Origin: Adiantum capillus-veneris
Taxonomy: Eukaryota > Streptophyta > Polypodiopsida > Polypodiales > Pteridaceae
Direction of reading: 5' to 3'
Assembly: GCA_014529385.2 (NCBI GenBank)
Contig: CM043943.1
Span: 99,030,355 to 99,094,354, forward strand
DNA length: 64,000 nucleotides
In this document: one piece after another, positions 20,897-31,065 of the stretch
How positions within the stretch are numbered: position 1 is the stretch's first letter
Layout of the letters: each line of letters starts with the position of its first letter
Translations under genes and position numbers: made by a program
The notes under the pieces: generated by a model
What the model was told of the DNA's origin: nothing
Seen by the model: only the letters and a program-made list of their open reading frames with translations
Database searches by the model: none

Positions 20897-21423
20897 ATGG
20901 CTGACAACAACAACACAGATGTGTTCAAGATGTTTGCTGTTGAGGACAGGTTGGATGGGGACAAGTACCCTATGTGGGCTTATATGATGCAACATGTTCT
21001 TGTGTCAAAGGGTGTCTGGAACATTGTACAGGGCATTGATGTACGTTCTGGTTCTGAGGATGTAGGCGATGTTGAGGATGTTGCAGGTCTTGTTGCAAGG
21101 ATTGCAGCCGTTAGAGTTGTTTTGCCTACGGCACAACAAGCTCGTTGGGATGTTAAGGATGAGCAGGCTCATGCATTGCTTGCGTTGTCTGTGAAGCGCA
21201 CCATTGTTCCTCACATCCGTTCAACAAAATCTGCAAAACAGGCTTGGGATATTTTAGCAGGTCTTTATGCAAGCCGCAATGAGGCTAAAATTGCTTTGCT
21301 GCGTAAAGAGCTGGAGTGGAAGATTATGCATGAGGAAGATGATATGGACACTTTCCTTGCTAGTGTCAAGGATATGAATGAGCAGCTTATTTCTGCAGGT
21401 AAGTCATTTCAGTCAGTTCCCTT
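20897..21423 (+). pseudogene. Gag of element E, N-terminal part
   Basis: Starts MADNNNTDVFKMF, continuing with RLDGDKYPMWAYMMQHVLVS (the copia gag 'W...M...L' N-domain) and SAKQAWDILAGLYASRNEAK, ELEWKIMHEEDDMDTFLASV, all typical copia gag (UBN2-like). A frameshift between about 21405 and 21424 separates it from the rest of gag. This ATG is chosen because the recognisable domain begins right after it. An upstream ATG at 20834 is in frame but adds a hydrophobic stretch unlike gag. Confidence 0.88.
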
Positions 21424-23493
21424 GTGCAGACTGTTCTTGATGCCTTACCAGATTCCTACCAGACTTTTGCTAGTACTTGGAGACTGATGACCCAAGGAAA
21501 TCCTGAAGTTGTCAAGTTTGATGCATTATGGACATTGCTGTTGCAAGAGTCACTTTCTAGAAAAAACAGGGCTAGGCAGCGTGCAGTTGAACAGGCTTTT
21601 ATTGCTTCTCAAAGAAAGGGTGGTAACAATAATGCAGCCACTTCTTATGGTTTTGCTGCGAGTGGCAAAAATTATGTTCCTAATGCTTCTACTGGCAGTA
21701 CTTCGTCTGGCAATTCTGGTGATAAGGGCAAAAAGAAGATGCGTTGCCATTATTGTAAAGCCAATGATCACTTGATCAAGTCGTGTCCTAAGTTGAAGGC
21801 CAAAGAGGCTGAGAAGAAAGAGGGTGGTTCCACTGCAAATGCTGGTTCCACTACAAATGCAACCATTGTTGAGTCTTCTCTGAAAGGAGACTGTGTTGCT
21901 GATGTTGATGCAGAATGGGCTTTTAGCGCAAAGTGCACTTACAATCCAGCTGTCCATGATGCATGCTTGTCAGTTGCTACAGATTCACATGTGTGGTATT
22001 TCGACAATGGTGCTACAAAGCACATTACCTCACATCGTGAATTGTTTGCCTCTCTCGAGTCTGTCCCTCATGGGAATTCAGTCACTTGTGCCAACAATGC
22101 CTCTTATCCAGTTCAGGGAGTTGGAAAGATTGTGCTTACTGCTGCTAATGGCAGTTCTTTCACACTTGTTGATGCACTTTATGTACCTGGGATCAAGAAG
22201 AATCTCTTGTTTGTATCTGCACTTGCTAGACTTGGACTTGTAGTCAAATTTGTGGATGACAGATGTACAGTTCATGATCTCAGTTTTGGTGATGAAATTG
22301 TTGCATCTGGGCTTTTGTGCCGTGGGCTGTATAAGCTCACTTTGTATGACAAGTGTGGACAAAATTTTGCAAATGCTATTGCAGATTCAAGGGCTATTTC
22401 AGATGCAAAACTTTGGCATGCACGTTTTGGCCATCTGAATTTTGCAAGTTTACTACGTTTGCAGAAATCTGATATGGTTGCTTCTTTGCCGCCTCTTGAA
22501 GCACCTATCAAACATGTTTGTGAAGGCTGTATTTTGGGTAAGATGCAGCGTTCTAAGTTTCCAAAGGATGGTTCAGTTCGGGCCACATGCAGGTTGCAGC
22601 TTGTGCATAGTGATGTTTGTGGGCCAATGCAAACTCCGTCCTTGGGCAATTACCTGTACTTCGTGACTTTCATTAATGATTACTCCAGGCATGCATGGGT
22701 ATTTCGGCTTAAAGCGAAGTCCGAAGTTTTTATGTGCTTCAAACAATTTCTGGCTATGGCTGAAAATGTCTTGAAATGTACTATGGGCACCCTCCGTTCT
22801 GATCGAGGGGGGGAGTATATGTCTCATGAATTTAATGCATTTCTGGCTAGTCGTGGGATAAAACACCAATGTACAGTGCCTTATACACCTCAACAAAATG
22901 GTGTTGCTGAGAGGAAAAACAGGTCACTAACGGAAATGGCACGATGTATGGTCAAAAGTCAAGCTTTGCCGCATTCTTTTTGGCTTGAGGCCATTATGTG
23001 TGCCACTTATGTACTTAACAGGTGTCCTACAAAAGCTTTGCAGTCTATTACTCCATATGAAGCATGGCATGATAGAAAGACTTCTATTGAGCACATGCGT
23101 GTTTTTGGCTGTTTGGCATATGCTTTGGTGCCACAAGTGCAACGCAAAAAATTGGATGATAAGGCTGTCAAATGTATTTTTGTTGATTATAGTGCTGAAA
23201 GCAAAGGTTACAGGTTGTATCATCCGCAAACAAAACGTATTCTAGTCTCTCGGGATGTAGTGTTTGTGGAAGATTCTGTTCAGCCCTTGCTGTCATGTAC
23301 TAGAGACAGTAATGTAAGCTCACAGGACATTTATGACACTTTGTTGCCTCTTTTCAGTGGTGGAAATACGAATGTAAATTCCAATGAGGCAAATGTACAG
23401 CCTATGGGGGTTTCTGAAAATGTTCTAGATCAGCCTATTACTGATGCAGATGTAGATGATGTACTTGATGAGGAAAGGGCTGAAAATGAGTAG
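21424..23493 (+). pseudogene. Gag C-terminus, protease and integrase of element E
   Basis: A 689-codon open frame. It starts in the gag capsid (LDALPDSYQTFASTW) and reaches the CCHC knuckle CHYCKANDHLIKSC near 21745. The aspartic protease has WYFDNGATKHIT at about 21994 (D-N-G-A). The GAG-pre-integrase HHCC module reads LWHARFGHLNFASL and CEGCILGKM. The integrase core has LVHSDVCGPM, FINDYSRHAWVF, LRSDRGGEYMS and PQQNGVAERKNRSL with the catalytic Glu kept, then MRVFGCLAYALVPQ. It ends at TAG 23491-23493. The same frame continues directly afterwards, so that stop is a mutation within a larger Pol. Confidence 0.92.
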
Positions 23494-25183
23494 GCTAGAG
23501 GTATGCCAAAATGGCTGGTGTACACTTTGCGTGACAGTAAATTGGATGCACCTTTGTCTAGTCGTACTCGTTCAGGCTCTTGCCATGCATCTTATGCATC
23601 AGATTGTTATGGTTTGGCTGTGTCTAGCTTACATGATGTTGAGGAGCCTCTGACTTTTGGTGAAGCACAAAATTCAGGAAATTGGATGGCTGCCATGCAA
23701 TCAAAATATGATGCACTTATAGAAAATGACACATGGACTTTATGTGATTTGCCTCCTGGAAAAAAGGCCATTGGTACGAAGTGGGTTTACAAGTTGAAAC
23801 GCAAGCCAGATGGTGAGATCGATCGCCATAAGGCTCGACTTGTTGCAAAGGGTTATGCACAACAAAAAGGCATAGATTATGAAGAGACTTTTGCTCCCAC
23901 TTGTCGTATGACTACTATGCGTTTTCTATGTGCATTTGGTAGCTCATTTGGGTTGGGATGTACATCAATCAGACATTGTTACTGCTTTCTTGAATGGTGA
24001 CATATTTGAGGAAGTTTATGTAGCGCAGCCTCGCGGTTTTGTCAAGAAAGGACAATAGGAGAAAGTGTGCAAATGTAACAAGGCTTTGTATGGGTTGAAG
24101 CAATCTCCTTGTGCTTGGTATGAGAAAGCTGACACTCATTTGGTCAAACAAGGCTTTCGTAACAGTCCAACAGAAAGCATATTGTATGTAAAGCGTGAGG
24201 GTGATGTACTTCTCATTGTTGTTCTTTATGTTGATGATTTGCTTCCCACTGGACCAAATGAGAGACATATTGCTGAATTTAAGGCTGATTTGAATGCTAC
24301 TTTCAAAATGAAAGATTTGGGGTTGTTGCATCATTACTTGGGTATACAGTTTAAGCAGTGTGATGGTGGTATTGCCTTGTGTCAGAAAAGTTACATAGAG
24401 ACATTGCTATGTAAGTTTGGACTTGAGGATTGCAAACCTATTGCCACTCCCATAGAAACAGGTTTGAAGTTGACTCTACATGATGCTGGCGATCCTGCTG
24501 ATGTCACTCTTTAGCAAACTGCTGTTGGCTGTCTCATTTATGTATGCAACACGAGGCCGGATATTCAGTTTGCAGTCTCACAGGTCAGCAGATTTATGCA
24601 TAGCCCAGGGTCTAAGCATTGGCAGGCTGTCAAGAGGATTTTCCGCTACCTTAGTGGCACTTTACATCTTGGCTTGTTTTATCCCAAGGGGGGATCATTG
24701 CCGCCAGACTTACATGCTTGTTCGGACTCAGATTGGGCTGGTTGTTTTGACACGCGAGTGTCCACAAGTGGTTTTTGTTTCATGCTTGGCAGTTCATGTA
24801 TATCATGGTTGAGCAAGAAGCAACCTATTGTGGCCACTTCGAGTTGTGAGACTAAGTATAGGGCAGTCTTCACAACTACGGTTGAGTGTGTATGGCTCAG
24901 ACGCCTTATGGTTGATTTGGGTGTTGGACAGGACACTGCCAACACTATCTACACTGAAAGTCAGAGCGCATTGGCAGTTGCGAGGAACCCAGTTTTTCAT
25001 GCTCGCACAAAGCACATTGAGGTTCATTACCACTATGTCAGGGAGAGGCTCTCAGCAGGAGAGATCAGCTTGGCTTATGTGCCAACACATGACCACCTTG
25101 CAGATCTTTTCACAAAGGCATTGTCTCGTGAGAAGCTTGAAGCTTTCCGCAAAGCTTTGGGCTTACTCCCCTTTGTGGACTGA
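23494..25183 (+). pseudogene. Reverse transcriptase and RNase H of element E
   Basis: RT begins with the NDTWTLCDLPPGKKAIGTKW block and KARLVAKGYAQQKGIDYEET, then shifts frame near 23954 (FGLG... to WDVHQSDIVTAFLNGD). It continues with ALYGLKQSPCAWYEK and the catalytic YVDDLL near 24227, then LGLLHHYLGIQF. In-frame TAG stops lie at 24057 and 24512. RNase H has TRPDIQFAVSQVSRFMHSPG, CSDSDWAGC, STSGFCFML, ESQSALAVARNP and HDHLADLFTKALSREKL and ends at 25183. In the 'EAEY' block the second acidic residue is Lys (CETKY), which may impair it. Confidence 0.92.
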
Positions 25184-25248
25184 TCCTATCCTCAGGGCAT
25201 GGCACTTCCCTTTACTCATGTGCCAGCTCTCGTTCACCGCATCACTCG

Positions 25249-25258
25249 AGGGGGGATT
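25249..25258 (+). other. Polypurine tract of element E
   Basis: GAGGGGGGAT just before the 3' LTR. Confidence 0.85.
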
Positions 25259-25485
25259 TGTTACCATATACATGTGGTAGTGATGTGTGTGAACACACTA
25301 GGACCGCCGGGGCTTTTTTTCCCTCTTTAGGAGGTTTTTTCCCCCGTGCATTGTATATACGTCCATCACTCTAGGGCTATCTATCTTTCCATTGCACACT
25401 AAGTAACACACTCTCTATTGTGTGCCTTGAGCTTCCTTCGTCTTCTCCAAGTTGTGTGTGTTTCTCTGCAACCCTTATTCCAACA
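25259..25485 (+). repeat. Element E 3' LTR
   Basis: 227 bp, a direct copy of 20308-20534 with five substitutions, three of them C-to-T in this copy. Confidence 0.94.
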
Positions 25486-26862
25486 TGCATCTTGGTAGAT
25501 GACGGTGCTACTCACAATTTCATCAATTATGGATTGGTGAAAAAGCTCAAACTGCCTCAAACTCCGAGTACCCACCGCTACACGGTAGCAATGATGAATG
25601 GACATGATACTGAAATATGGGACACTCAATGAGCTGTTCCATTGGAAGTACAAGGGTACTCTACTTATTTGGATTTTCAAGTTATGAACATGGAAAGGGC
25701 TAATGTGGTTCTTGGTAGGGAGTGGTTGCATAGCCTAGGGCCATCACTGATGCGTAGCTATGAGCACAACAGTTTGATGTTTGATTCCCATGGCACACAT
25801 GTGTTGTTGTTAGGAGAAAAGGATATACCATCATACCACTTTAGCAGAGGGTTTATACAACCCAGTTCTTCACCATGGGCTTCGCCTATCCTTTTAGTGA
25901 AGAAAAAGGACGACAGTATGTGCATGTGCGTAGACTACCGGGGTTTAAATGCGGTTACAGTTAAGAACAAATACCCATTGCCAAGGGTAGATGAGTTATT
26001 TGATAAGCTAACTCATGCTCGAATTTTTACAAAAATCGACTTTCGGTCAGGATATCACCAAGTCCGTATTCGGTTTGCCGATATACCTAAGACTGCATTC
26101 CGAACACGGTTTGGACATTACGAGTTTTTGGTGATGCCCTTTGGGTTAACCAATGTGCTAGCAACATTCATGACACTTATGGATAGTGACTTGAAGCCAT
26201 ATTTAGGCAAATTTGTCATTGTGTTCCTCGATGACATTCTAGTTTATAGTGCTTCTGAAGAAGGACACTTACAACATCTTAGGCAGGTGTTTGAGTTGTT
26301 ACGCACAAACAAGTTATATGCCAAGGAATCTAAATGTGATTTTCTCAAGGAGGAAAGTCATTATTTAGGGCATGTTATTTCAGCTAATGGACTATACATG
26401 GATCAATCCAAAGTGGATACCAGACTGAAATGGCCACCTCCTAAAAATATGAAAGAATTACAGATCTTTTTAGGCTTTGCAGGTTTTTACCGAAGGTTCG
26501 TTAAGAACTATGCTCACATTGCTGTACCTATGACGGACCAACTAAAAGGAAAAGGTAAATCTTTTCAGTGGGGTTCCGCTCAACAACACAGGTTTGAAAC
26601 ACTCAAAGACGCATTAGCTACAGCTCCTATACTGGCTATTGTAGATCCTTTGAAACCATTCATTTTGGAAACGGATGCTAGTGATCGTGCTATTGGAGCA
26701 GTTCTGTTACAAGACGGACGACCGATTGCATTTGAAAGTAAGAAGTTGGATGTAAGCTCAACAGAATTATTCTACTTACAAACGCGAACTCTATGCAATA
26801 GTGTCTACTTTAAAAACATGGCGGCACTATCTGTATGGTGCTCAGTTCGAGATTGTGTTTGA
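25486..26862 (+). pseudogene. Protease, RT and RNase H start of element C
   Basis: Resumes after E with LVDDGATHNFINYGLV (protease) and, after a TGA near 25630, [20 protein letters not shown]. At about 25829-25842 it jumps straight into the RT start [20 protein letters not shown], so the linker of some 140 residues found in A is deleted. RT has [45 protein letters not shown] and the catalytic [13 protein letters not shown] near 26212. RNase H begins with [21 protein letters not shown] frameshift near 26760-26800 ends the frame. Confidence 0.9.
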
Positions 26863-27361
26863 CCATGAAAGCATCAAATGGTTTACACAACAAACAGATT
26901 TAAAGGGTCGAAAAGCCAGGTGGACCGAGATCCTTCAGGAATATGACGCCAAATTAAGTTATCATAAAGGCCGATACAATGTAGTGGCAGACGCTCTCAG
27001 TCGAATGCCACAGATCAATTCGCTCTTGTTCACGGAACTTCGTAGTGAATTTCTAGATTCTCTCAAGGTCAAATATGAGCATGATGGAACATATTCCAAA
27101 GTGTGGTGCCATGTTCAAAAGAGGGATCCTTCTCACTCCAATGCAGGTAGTGTACAATTAACCTCCACACCTAGTTCTTCTTTATCAAGTGATGAACTAC
27201 AGCGATGGAAGCATTTTACCATCGACAATGGGTACATACTCCACAAGGGGAGAGTTTGTGTATCGACGGACACAGACATTCGGTGCCAAATTCTTTATGA
27301 ATGTCATGATAGTCCAAGTGTAGGGCACCCGGGGATTAGAAAAACTTATTCTCTCGTATGA
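26801..27361 (+). pseudogene. RNase H end and integrase zinc domain of element C
   Basis: Frame-shifted continuation: [21 protein letters not shown] with the second half of RNase H, ADALSRMPQINSL (the usual 'DALSR' end of RNase H), then a spacer and the integrase H2C2 start YECHDSPSVGHPGIRKTY. TGA at 27359-27361 interrupts the zinc domain, whose Cys pair (LHCQKCQVNK) follows in the next frame. Confidence 0.88.
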
Positions 27362-28375
27362 CAACAGTTTGACTGGCCAGGTCTACATGGTTTTGTTCAA
27401 GCTTATATCTTGCATTGCCAAAAATGTCAAGTTAACAAAGAAGAGCGCCTGAAAGCAGGAGGACTCTTACATCCTTTGGAAATTCCCAATGGAAAATGGG
27501 AAATTATCTCTATGGATTTCATTGTAGGTTTACCAACCACTATACGAGGTCATCACTCAGTATGGGTGGTCGTAGACAGGTTGACTAAACTATGTAAGTT
27601 TATTCCGACCAAATCAACGGTTAAGACACAGGAACTAGCAAAGTTATTTGTGGACAATCTATACAAATTGTATGGGTTGCCAAGTAACATTGTTAGTGAC
27701 CGTGATTCCAAGTTTAACAGCCACTTTTGGAGAGCTGTATTTAAACGATTGGGTACACAACTCAACCTCAGTACAGCTGATCATCTAGAAATGGATGGTC
27801 AAATGGTACGGGTTAACCAGGTGCTAGAGGATATACTAAGAGCATACGTCAGCAAAAAACAGTCAGACTAGGAAGAACACTTACCTATTCTCGAGTTTGT
27901 CTACAATAGTTCTAAGCATGTCACAACAGGTTTTAGTCCTTTCATGCTCATGTACAGGTTTCAACCTAGGTCACCAATTACGGTGGGGTTGGCAACCGAA
28001 AAACTCCAACAGGTTAAGGATTTTCTCCAAGACCATATGGATATGCTGAAACTTGCTCGTCAGAATGTCCGGCAAGCACAGGATCAGTATAAGAAATATG
28101 CTGATGAGAAACGTTGGAAAGTTACCTTCGAAGAAGGGGAGGAAGTATTTTTACGTGTGCCAGAACATTCAGAAAGTCTGAAAACTGGACCGACACCTAA
28201 ATTATCTCCCCGATATTGTGGGCCTGTCAAAATACTCAAGCGAGTCGGTGATCGTGCCTACAAACTATTACTACCATCACATTCTCGCATTCATCCGGTG
28301 TTTCATATAAGCCGTCTTCGAAAGCGGTTACATGGGGATTGCAACGTCATTGACCGGCAGTTTTGGTTGATTACA
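27362..28375 (+). pseudogene. Integrase of element C
   Basis: Integrase core and C-terminal domain: SMDFIVGLPTTIRGHHSVWV, VVDRLTKLCKFIPTKS, NIVSDRDSKFNSHFW. The third catalytic position reads DGQMVRVNQ (Val in place of Glu of DGQTERVNQ). A stop at 27869-27871 precedes EEHLPILEFVYNS, which leads into the GPF/Y-type module (LSPRYCGPVKILKRVGDRAYKL, IHPVFHISRLRK). Confidence 0.9.
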
Positions 28376-28552
28376 TTGAACCTCCTACCTTACCGCATGA
28401 ACCTGAACGTGTTATGGATTATCATGAGTTGCGTACACGACATCACGTAAGACAACAAATCTTAATCAAGTGGAAAGACCGACCTGAATAAGGTGCCACT
28501 TGGGAAAACATTAGTGTTCTTAAGAAGAAGTTTCCCACTTTTGTCTCTTCTT
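28376..28552 (+). pseudogene. Chromodomain of element C
   Basis: Histone-mark reader at the Pol C-terminus. In a frame other than the integrase it reads LPHEPERVMDYHELRTRHHV, RQQILIKWKDRPE, a TAA, then GATWENISVLKKKFPTF. Same linker and core as in element A. Both copies are interrupted right after the WKDRPE segment, here by the stop and in A by a frameshift. Confidence 0.85.
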
Positions 28553-28565
28553 AAGGGGGGAGTAA
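28553..28565 (+). other. Polypurine tract of element C
   Basis: AAGGGGGGAGTAA next to the 3' LTR, identical to that of element A. Confidence 0.88.
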
Positions 28566-28737
28566 TGTCAGGACAAGGGTCCTATAACCTAAGAACTAGG
28601 ATGGTCATGGACTACGGCCAAGGGTTGGGCTAAACAGTGTGGACAGGGGATCCGTCTAGGGCAAGGGGCTAGGAGCCCGCCTATATAATGGGAGGTTGGG
28701 AGGAGGATCTTCAGTCTAGTTTCCCCTAGTTCTTACA
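28566..28737 (+). repeat. Element C 3' LTR
   Basis: 172 bp, TGTCAGGACAAGG...GTTCTTACA, copy of 12232-12401. The duplication CATG follows at 28738-28741. Confidence 0.92.
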
Positions 28738-28741
28738 CATG

Positions 28742-29163
28742 AGACTTATTCTTCATGGCATAAACCCATGTTTTTCTGGTCACATCGTCTATGAATGTTA
28801 CATAGTACAATGAGCCACCAAGTGATGGTGTATTTGCAGGACCCCAAATATCAGAATGAACTAACTGAAGTTTTTTTTTTTTCTTTCATTTCCTGATTTT
28901 TGAAATTTTACCCTCTTTTGTTTACCATAAACATAATCTTCACAGAACTTTAAGTCCACTTCTTTCATACCTGGTAGAAGCTTCTTTGTTTGAAGGATTT
29001 GCATTCCTTTAGCACACATATGCCCAAGCCGATAGTGCCACACCGCACTGTCCTTTCTATAACCATTGCAGAAGTTAAAGGTTACGTACTGATAGTACAC
29101 AAGTAAAGTGTACCGAGCTTTACTTCCTTGGAAACCACCAAAGATCCCTTTGAGATCTTCCAC
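28742..29163 (-). pseudogene. Integrase N-terminal part of element B
   Basis: GAG-pre-integrase and integrase start of the outer copia element, minus strand: SAVWHYRLGHMCAKGMQILQ (zinc His pair), KFCEDYVYGKQKRVKF (the usual C..C pair reads C..Y). A run of A/T at 28868-28883 marks a frameshift. Past it, other frames give the LVHSDIWGP-type core start, up to the C insertion. Continues at 12227 downward. Confidence 0.82.
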
Positions 29164-29263
29164 CGTTTGTTTCCAAATGCAATGTTGTGATTTTCATTGT
29201 CCTATTGTCCTGTAGAGATCAAATTTTTGCACAGAGAAGGAACATGCCTAACATCTTTAAGCT

Positions 29264-29740
29264 TCATTCATTTTCATTAGCAGTTTTGTCACAAACTGTA
29301 CCTTTGCCAATAATTTCACAAGCTTCATCATCTCCCAAGTATACATACCTAAAATTACCATTGGTGTAATTTTGGAAATGTTGCTTGTGTGGTGTCGCAT
29401 GGAATGAAGCCCCAAAATCTACTATCCAAGAATTAGACACATTGTCTAATGAGAGAATTAGAGAATCTTGCTCTACTTTACCTGTCACATTGGTCTCTGA
29501 TGCTGGCTTGTTGTCTTGAGACTCCAACTCCTTCTTCTTCTTGGAACAACAATCCTTCTTGACGTAGCCCTTCTTGTCACAGTTTGAACATTCAAGAAAA
29601 CTGACTTTGTGCGTGACTTGCTCCGTCTTGAGTGTCATGACCCTTTTGGTTTTTGAACCTCTCCTTAGGTCTTCCTCTTGTTTCCACTCACAATGCAATA
29701 CTTGATGATTCTCCTGTGCTTCTCCTTCGCATTTCCTCAC
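29264..29740 (-). pseudogene. Zinc knuckle and protease of element B
   Basis: 158-codon minus frame: zinc knuckle CSNCDKKGYVKKDC (the third ligand, normally His, is Tyr), Lys-rich spacer KKKKELE, then WIVDFGASFHATPHKQHF, the copia protease with DFGAS in place of the usual DSGAS, followed by VYLGDDEACEIIGKGTV. Gag and protease roles as for element E. Confidence 0.87.
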
Positions 29741-30271
29741 TTAGAAGAACACCCAAAACATCATCAAACTTAAGAGTATTTGTGCTAGAGATAGAGTTAC
29801 TTAGAACCATCACAAGGTTGTCCCAACTATCTGATAGAGACGATAGTATAAGGAGAGCTCACACTTCATCATCGAAGTTGACTTATGTTTGTGTTAAAGT
29901 CATTTAGGTGCTTTGCAATGAACCATTTTCTAACATCTTTATATTGAACAAGCGCTTCATAAGAAATAACTTATTGGACGTCGATGGTTTCTTGTAGAGG
30001 CCGTCAAGTGACTTCATCAAGTCCTTTGTGGTCTTCATCTCCAAAAAATTGAAGGCTATCGTTGACGCTAAGCTTAACCGGATTGTTGCTAGTGCCTTTC
30101 GATCAAGGACAATTTATCTCCCATCGTTGCGGGCTTCTTTGCAAGACCGCCTAGTGGCAAATAGAGGTCCTTCTGGTAGAGATAGTTTTCAATCTGCATC
30201 TTCCAATGTTGGTAGTTTTTGCCATTGAACTTCTCAATCTTGAGCTTCCCTTCCTCCGTCGTTACTCCCAC
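29741..30271 (-). pseudogene. Gag of element B
   Basis: Starts MGVTTEEGKLKIEKFNGKNY, then QHWKMQIENYLYQKDLYLPL, the conserved N-domain of copia gag of the 'F.G.NY..W...M...L' kind. After about 60 codons a stop interrupts and the rest is shattered into short frames. Confidence 0.85.
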
Positions 30272-30321
30272 TCAATTCAAGGAATCCTTTCCTTGAGATA
30301 CTTTAGCTACAAGCAATCCTT

Positions 30322-30333
30322 GCTCTGATACCA
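30322..30333 (-). other. Primer-binding site of element B
   Basis: Minus strand TGGTATCAGAGC, the exact initiator-Met primer site of plant retrotransposons, two bases from the 5' LTR. Confidence 0.93.
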
Positions 30334-30335
30334 GT

Positions 30336-30414
30336 TGTTAGGAAATAAGATGTAGCTAAATAGATATTTGAGTAGCTTACTTAATGGAGAGAGACAAATT
30401 TTTACATTCAAGAT

Positions 30415-30462
<48 letters not shown>

Positions 30463-31065
30463 CATATAATATACGTGGTTCACCAAATGTGGGCTACATC
30501 CACGGGAAAACAGCCACTCAATCGCTTTAGTACTTCAAACAAGAAATAGATTACAAAGGGATTATACCCTTAATAGAGCTCTCGCCTTGCTTCACTCTCA
30601 CCACTTCACACCCACCTTGTTGCATCAACTTCACACTATGAAATGTGTGTAGAAATGACCTCCTTCTATAGGCCAAAAGGTAACCCTCTCCCATGAGAGG
30701 CAACTGTGTGTAGCCGCCCTTGTGTAGACAAGTTCAAATCGGACCCTCCATTCCGCCCATGTGTGGTCGCCCTTGAGAAGACAAGTCTGCCTTTGAAATC
30801 GGCCACCTGTTAGTCAATTCGGCCACCAGCCACATCGGCCAATGACTTCCGACCACCAGCCATTGACTACCGGCCAACCGACCAAACGATCGGTCGTTTT
30901 TCGACCACTTTCCGACCGTCGTCCTCGAGACTGGTCGTGAAAATTTTGGTTTCCGGAGAGTGATTTTTCTTCACGCACGATGGCTTCTCCTCATAAGGCG
31001 GCCTTACAAATGTGCATTTTTAATACAAAAAATTACAAGGGGTAAATCAGGCTCCATACTTAACA
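30336..31065 (-). repeat. Element B 5' LTR
   Basis: 730 bp, intact, TGTTAGG...TTAACA in plus reading. Contains the (GA)n tract at 30416-30459 and a stretch rich in 'ggcca/ccggc' words at about 30798-30890, which is also present near 9699-9760 in the other LTR. Confidence 0.93.
30416..30459. repeat. (GA)n microsatellite in 5' LTR of B
   Basis: About 22 units, homologous to 3444-3497. Confidence 0.9.

Larger units (their letters stand above)
20308..25485 (+). mobile_element. Copia element E, nested in element C
   Basis: 5178-bp plus-strand Ty1/copia element with two 227-bp LTRs (20308-20534 and 25259-25485) that differ at five positions (about 2%), the least diverged pair in the nest. Primer site, gag with zinc knuckle, protease, integrase, RT, RNase H and polypurine tract are all visible in copia order. 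Two frameshifts and at least three in-frame stops disable it. Confidence 0.95.
12232..28737 (+). mobile_element. Chromovirus C (Ty3/gypsy), nested in integrase of B
   Basis: Plus-strand Ty3/gypsy element with LTRs 12232-12401 and 28566-28737, primer site, polypurine tract and gag-protease-RT-RNase H-integrase-chromodomain order. Its proteins match element A closely. Elements D (13158-19092) and E (20308-25485) sit inside. Without them it is about 5.4 kb. The LTRs differ by 5 substitutions and a 2-bp indel over 170 bp. Stops, frameshifts and an internal deletion before RT make it defective. Confidence 0.94.
3365..31065 (-). mobile_element. Copia element B, outer host of the nest
   Basis: This Ty1/copia LTR retrotransposon lies on the minus strand. 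Evidence: direct LTRs at 3365-9933 (interrupted) and 30336-31065, both TGTTAGG...TTAACA; 5-bp target duplication TACAA on both sides; a perfect initiator-Met primer site (TGGTATCAGAGC) beside the right LTR; a G-rich polypurine tract beside the left LTR; and minus-strand gag, protease, integrase, RT and RNase H in copia order (integrase before RT). Chromovirus A interrupts its 3' LTR and chromovirus C its integrase. Without these it would be about 5.4 kb. Coding parts carry many stops and frameshifts, and the two LTRs differ at about 9% of positions in the stretch I compared, so it is old and dead. Confidence 0.93.
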
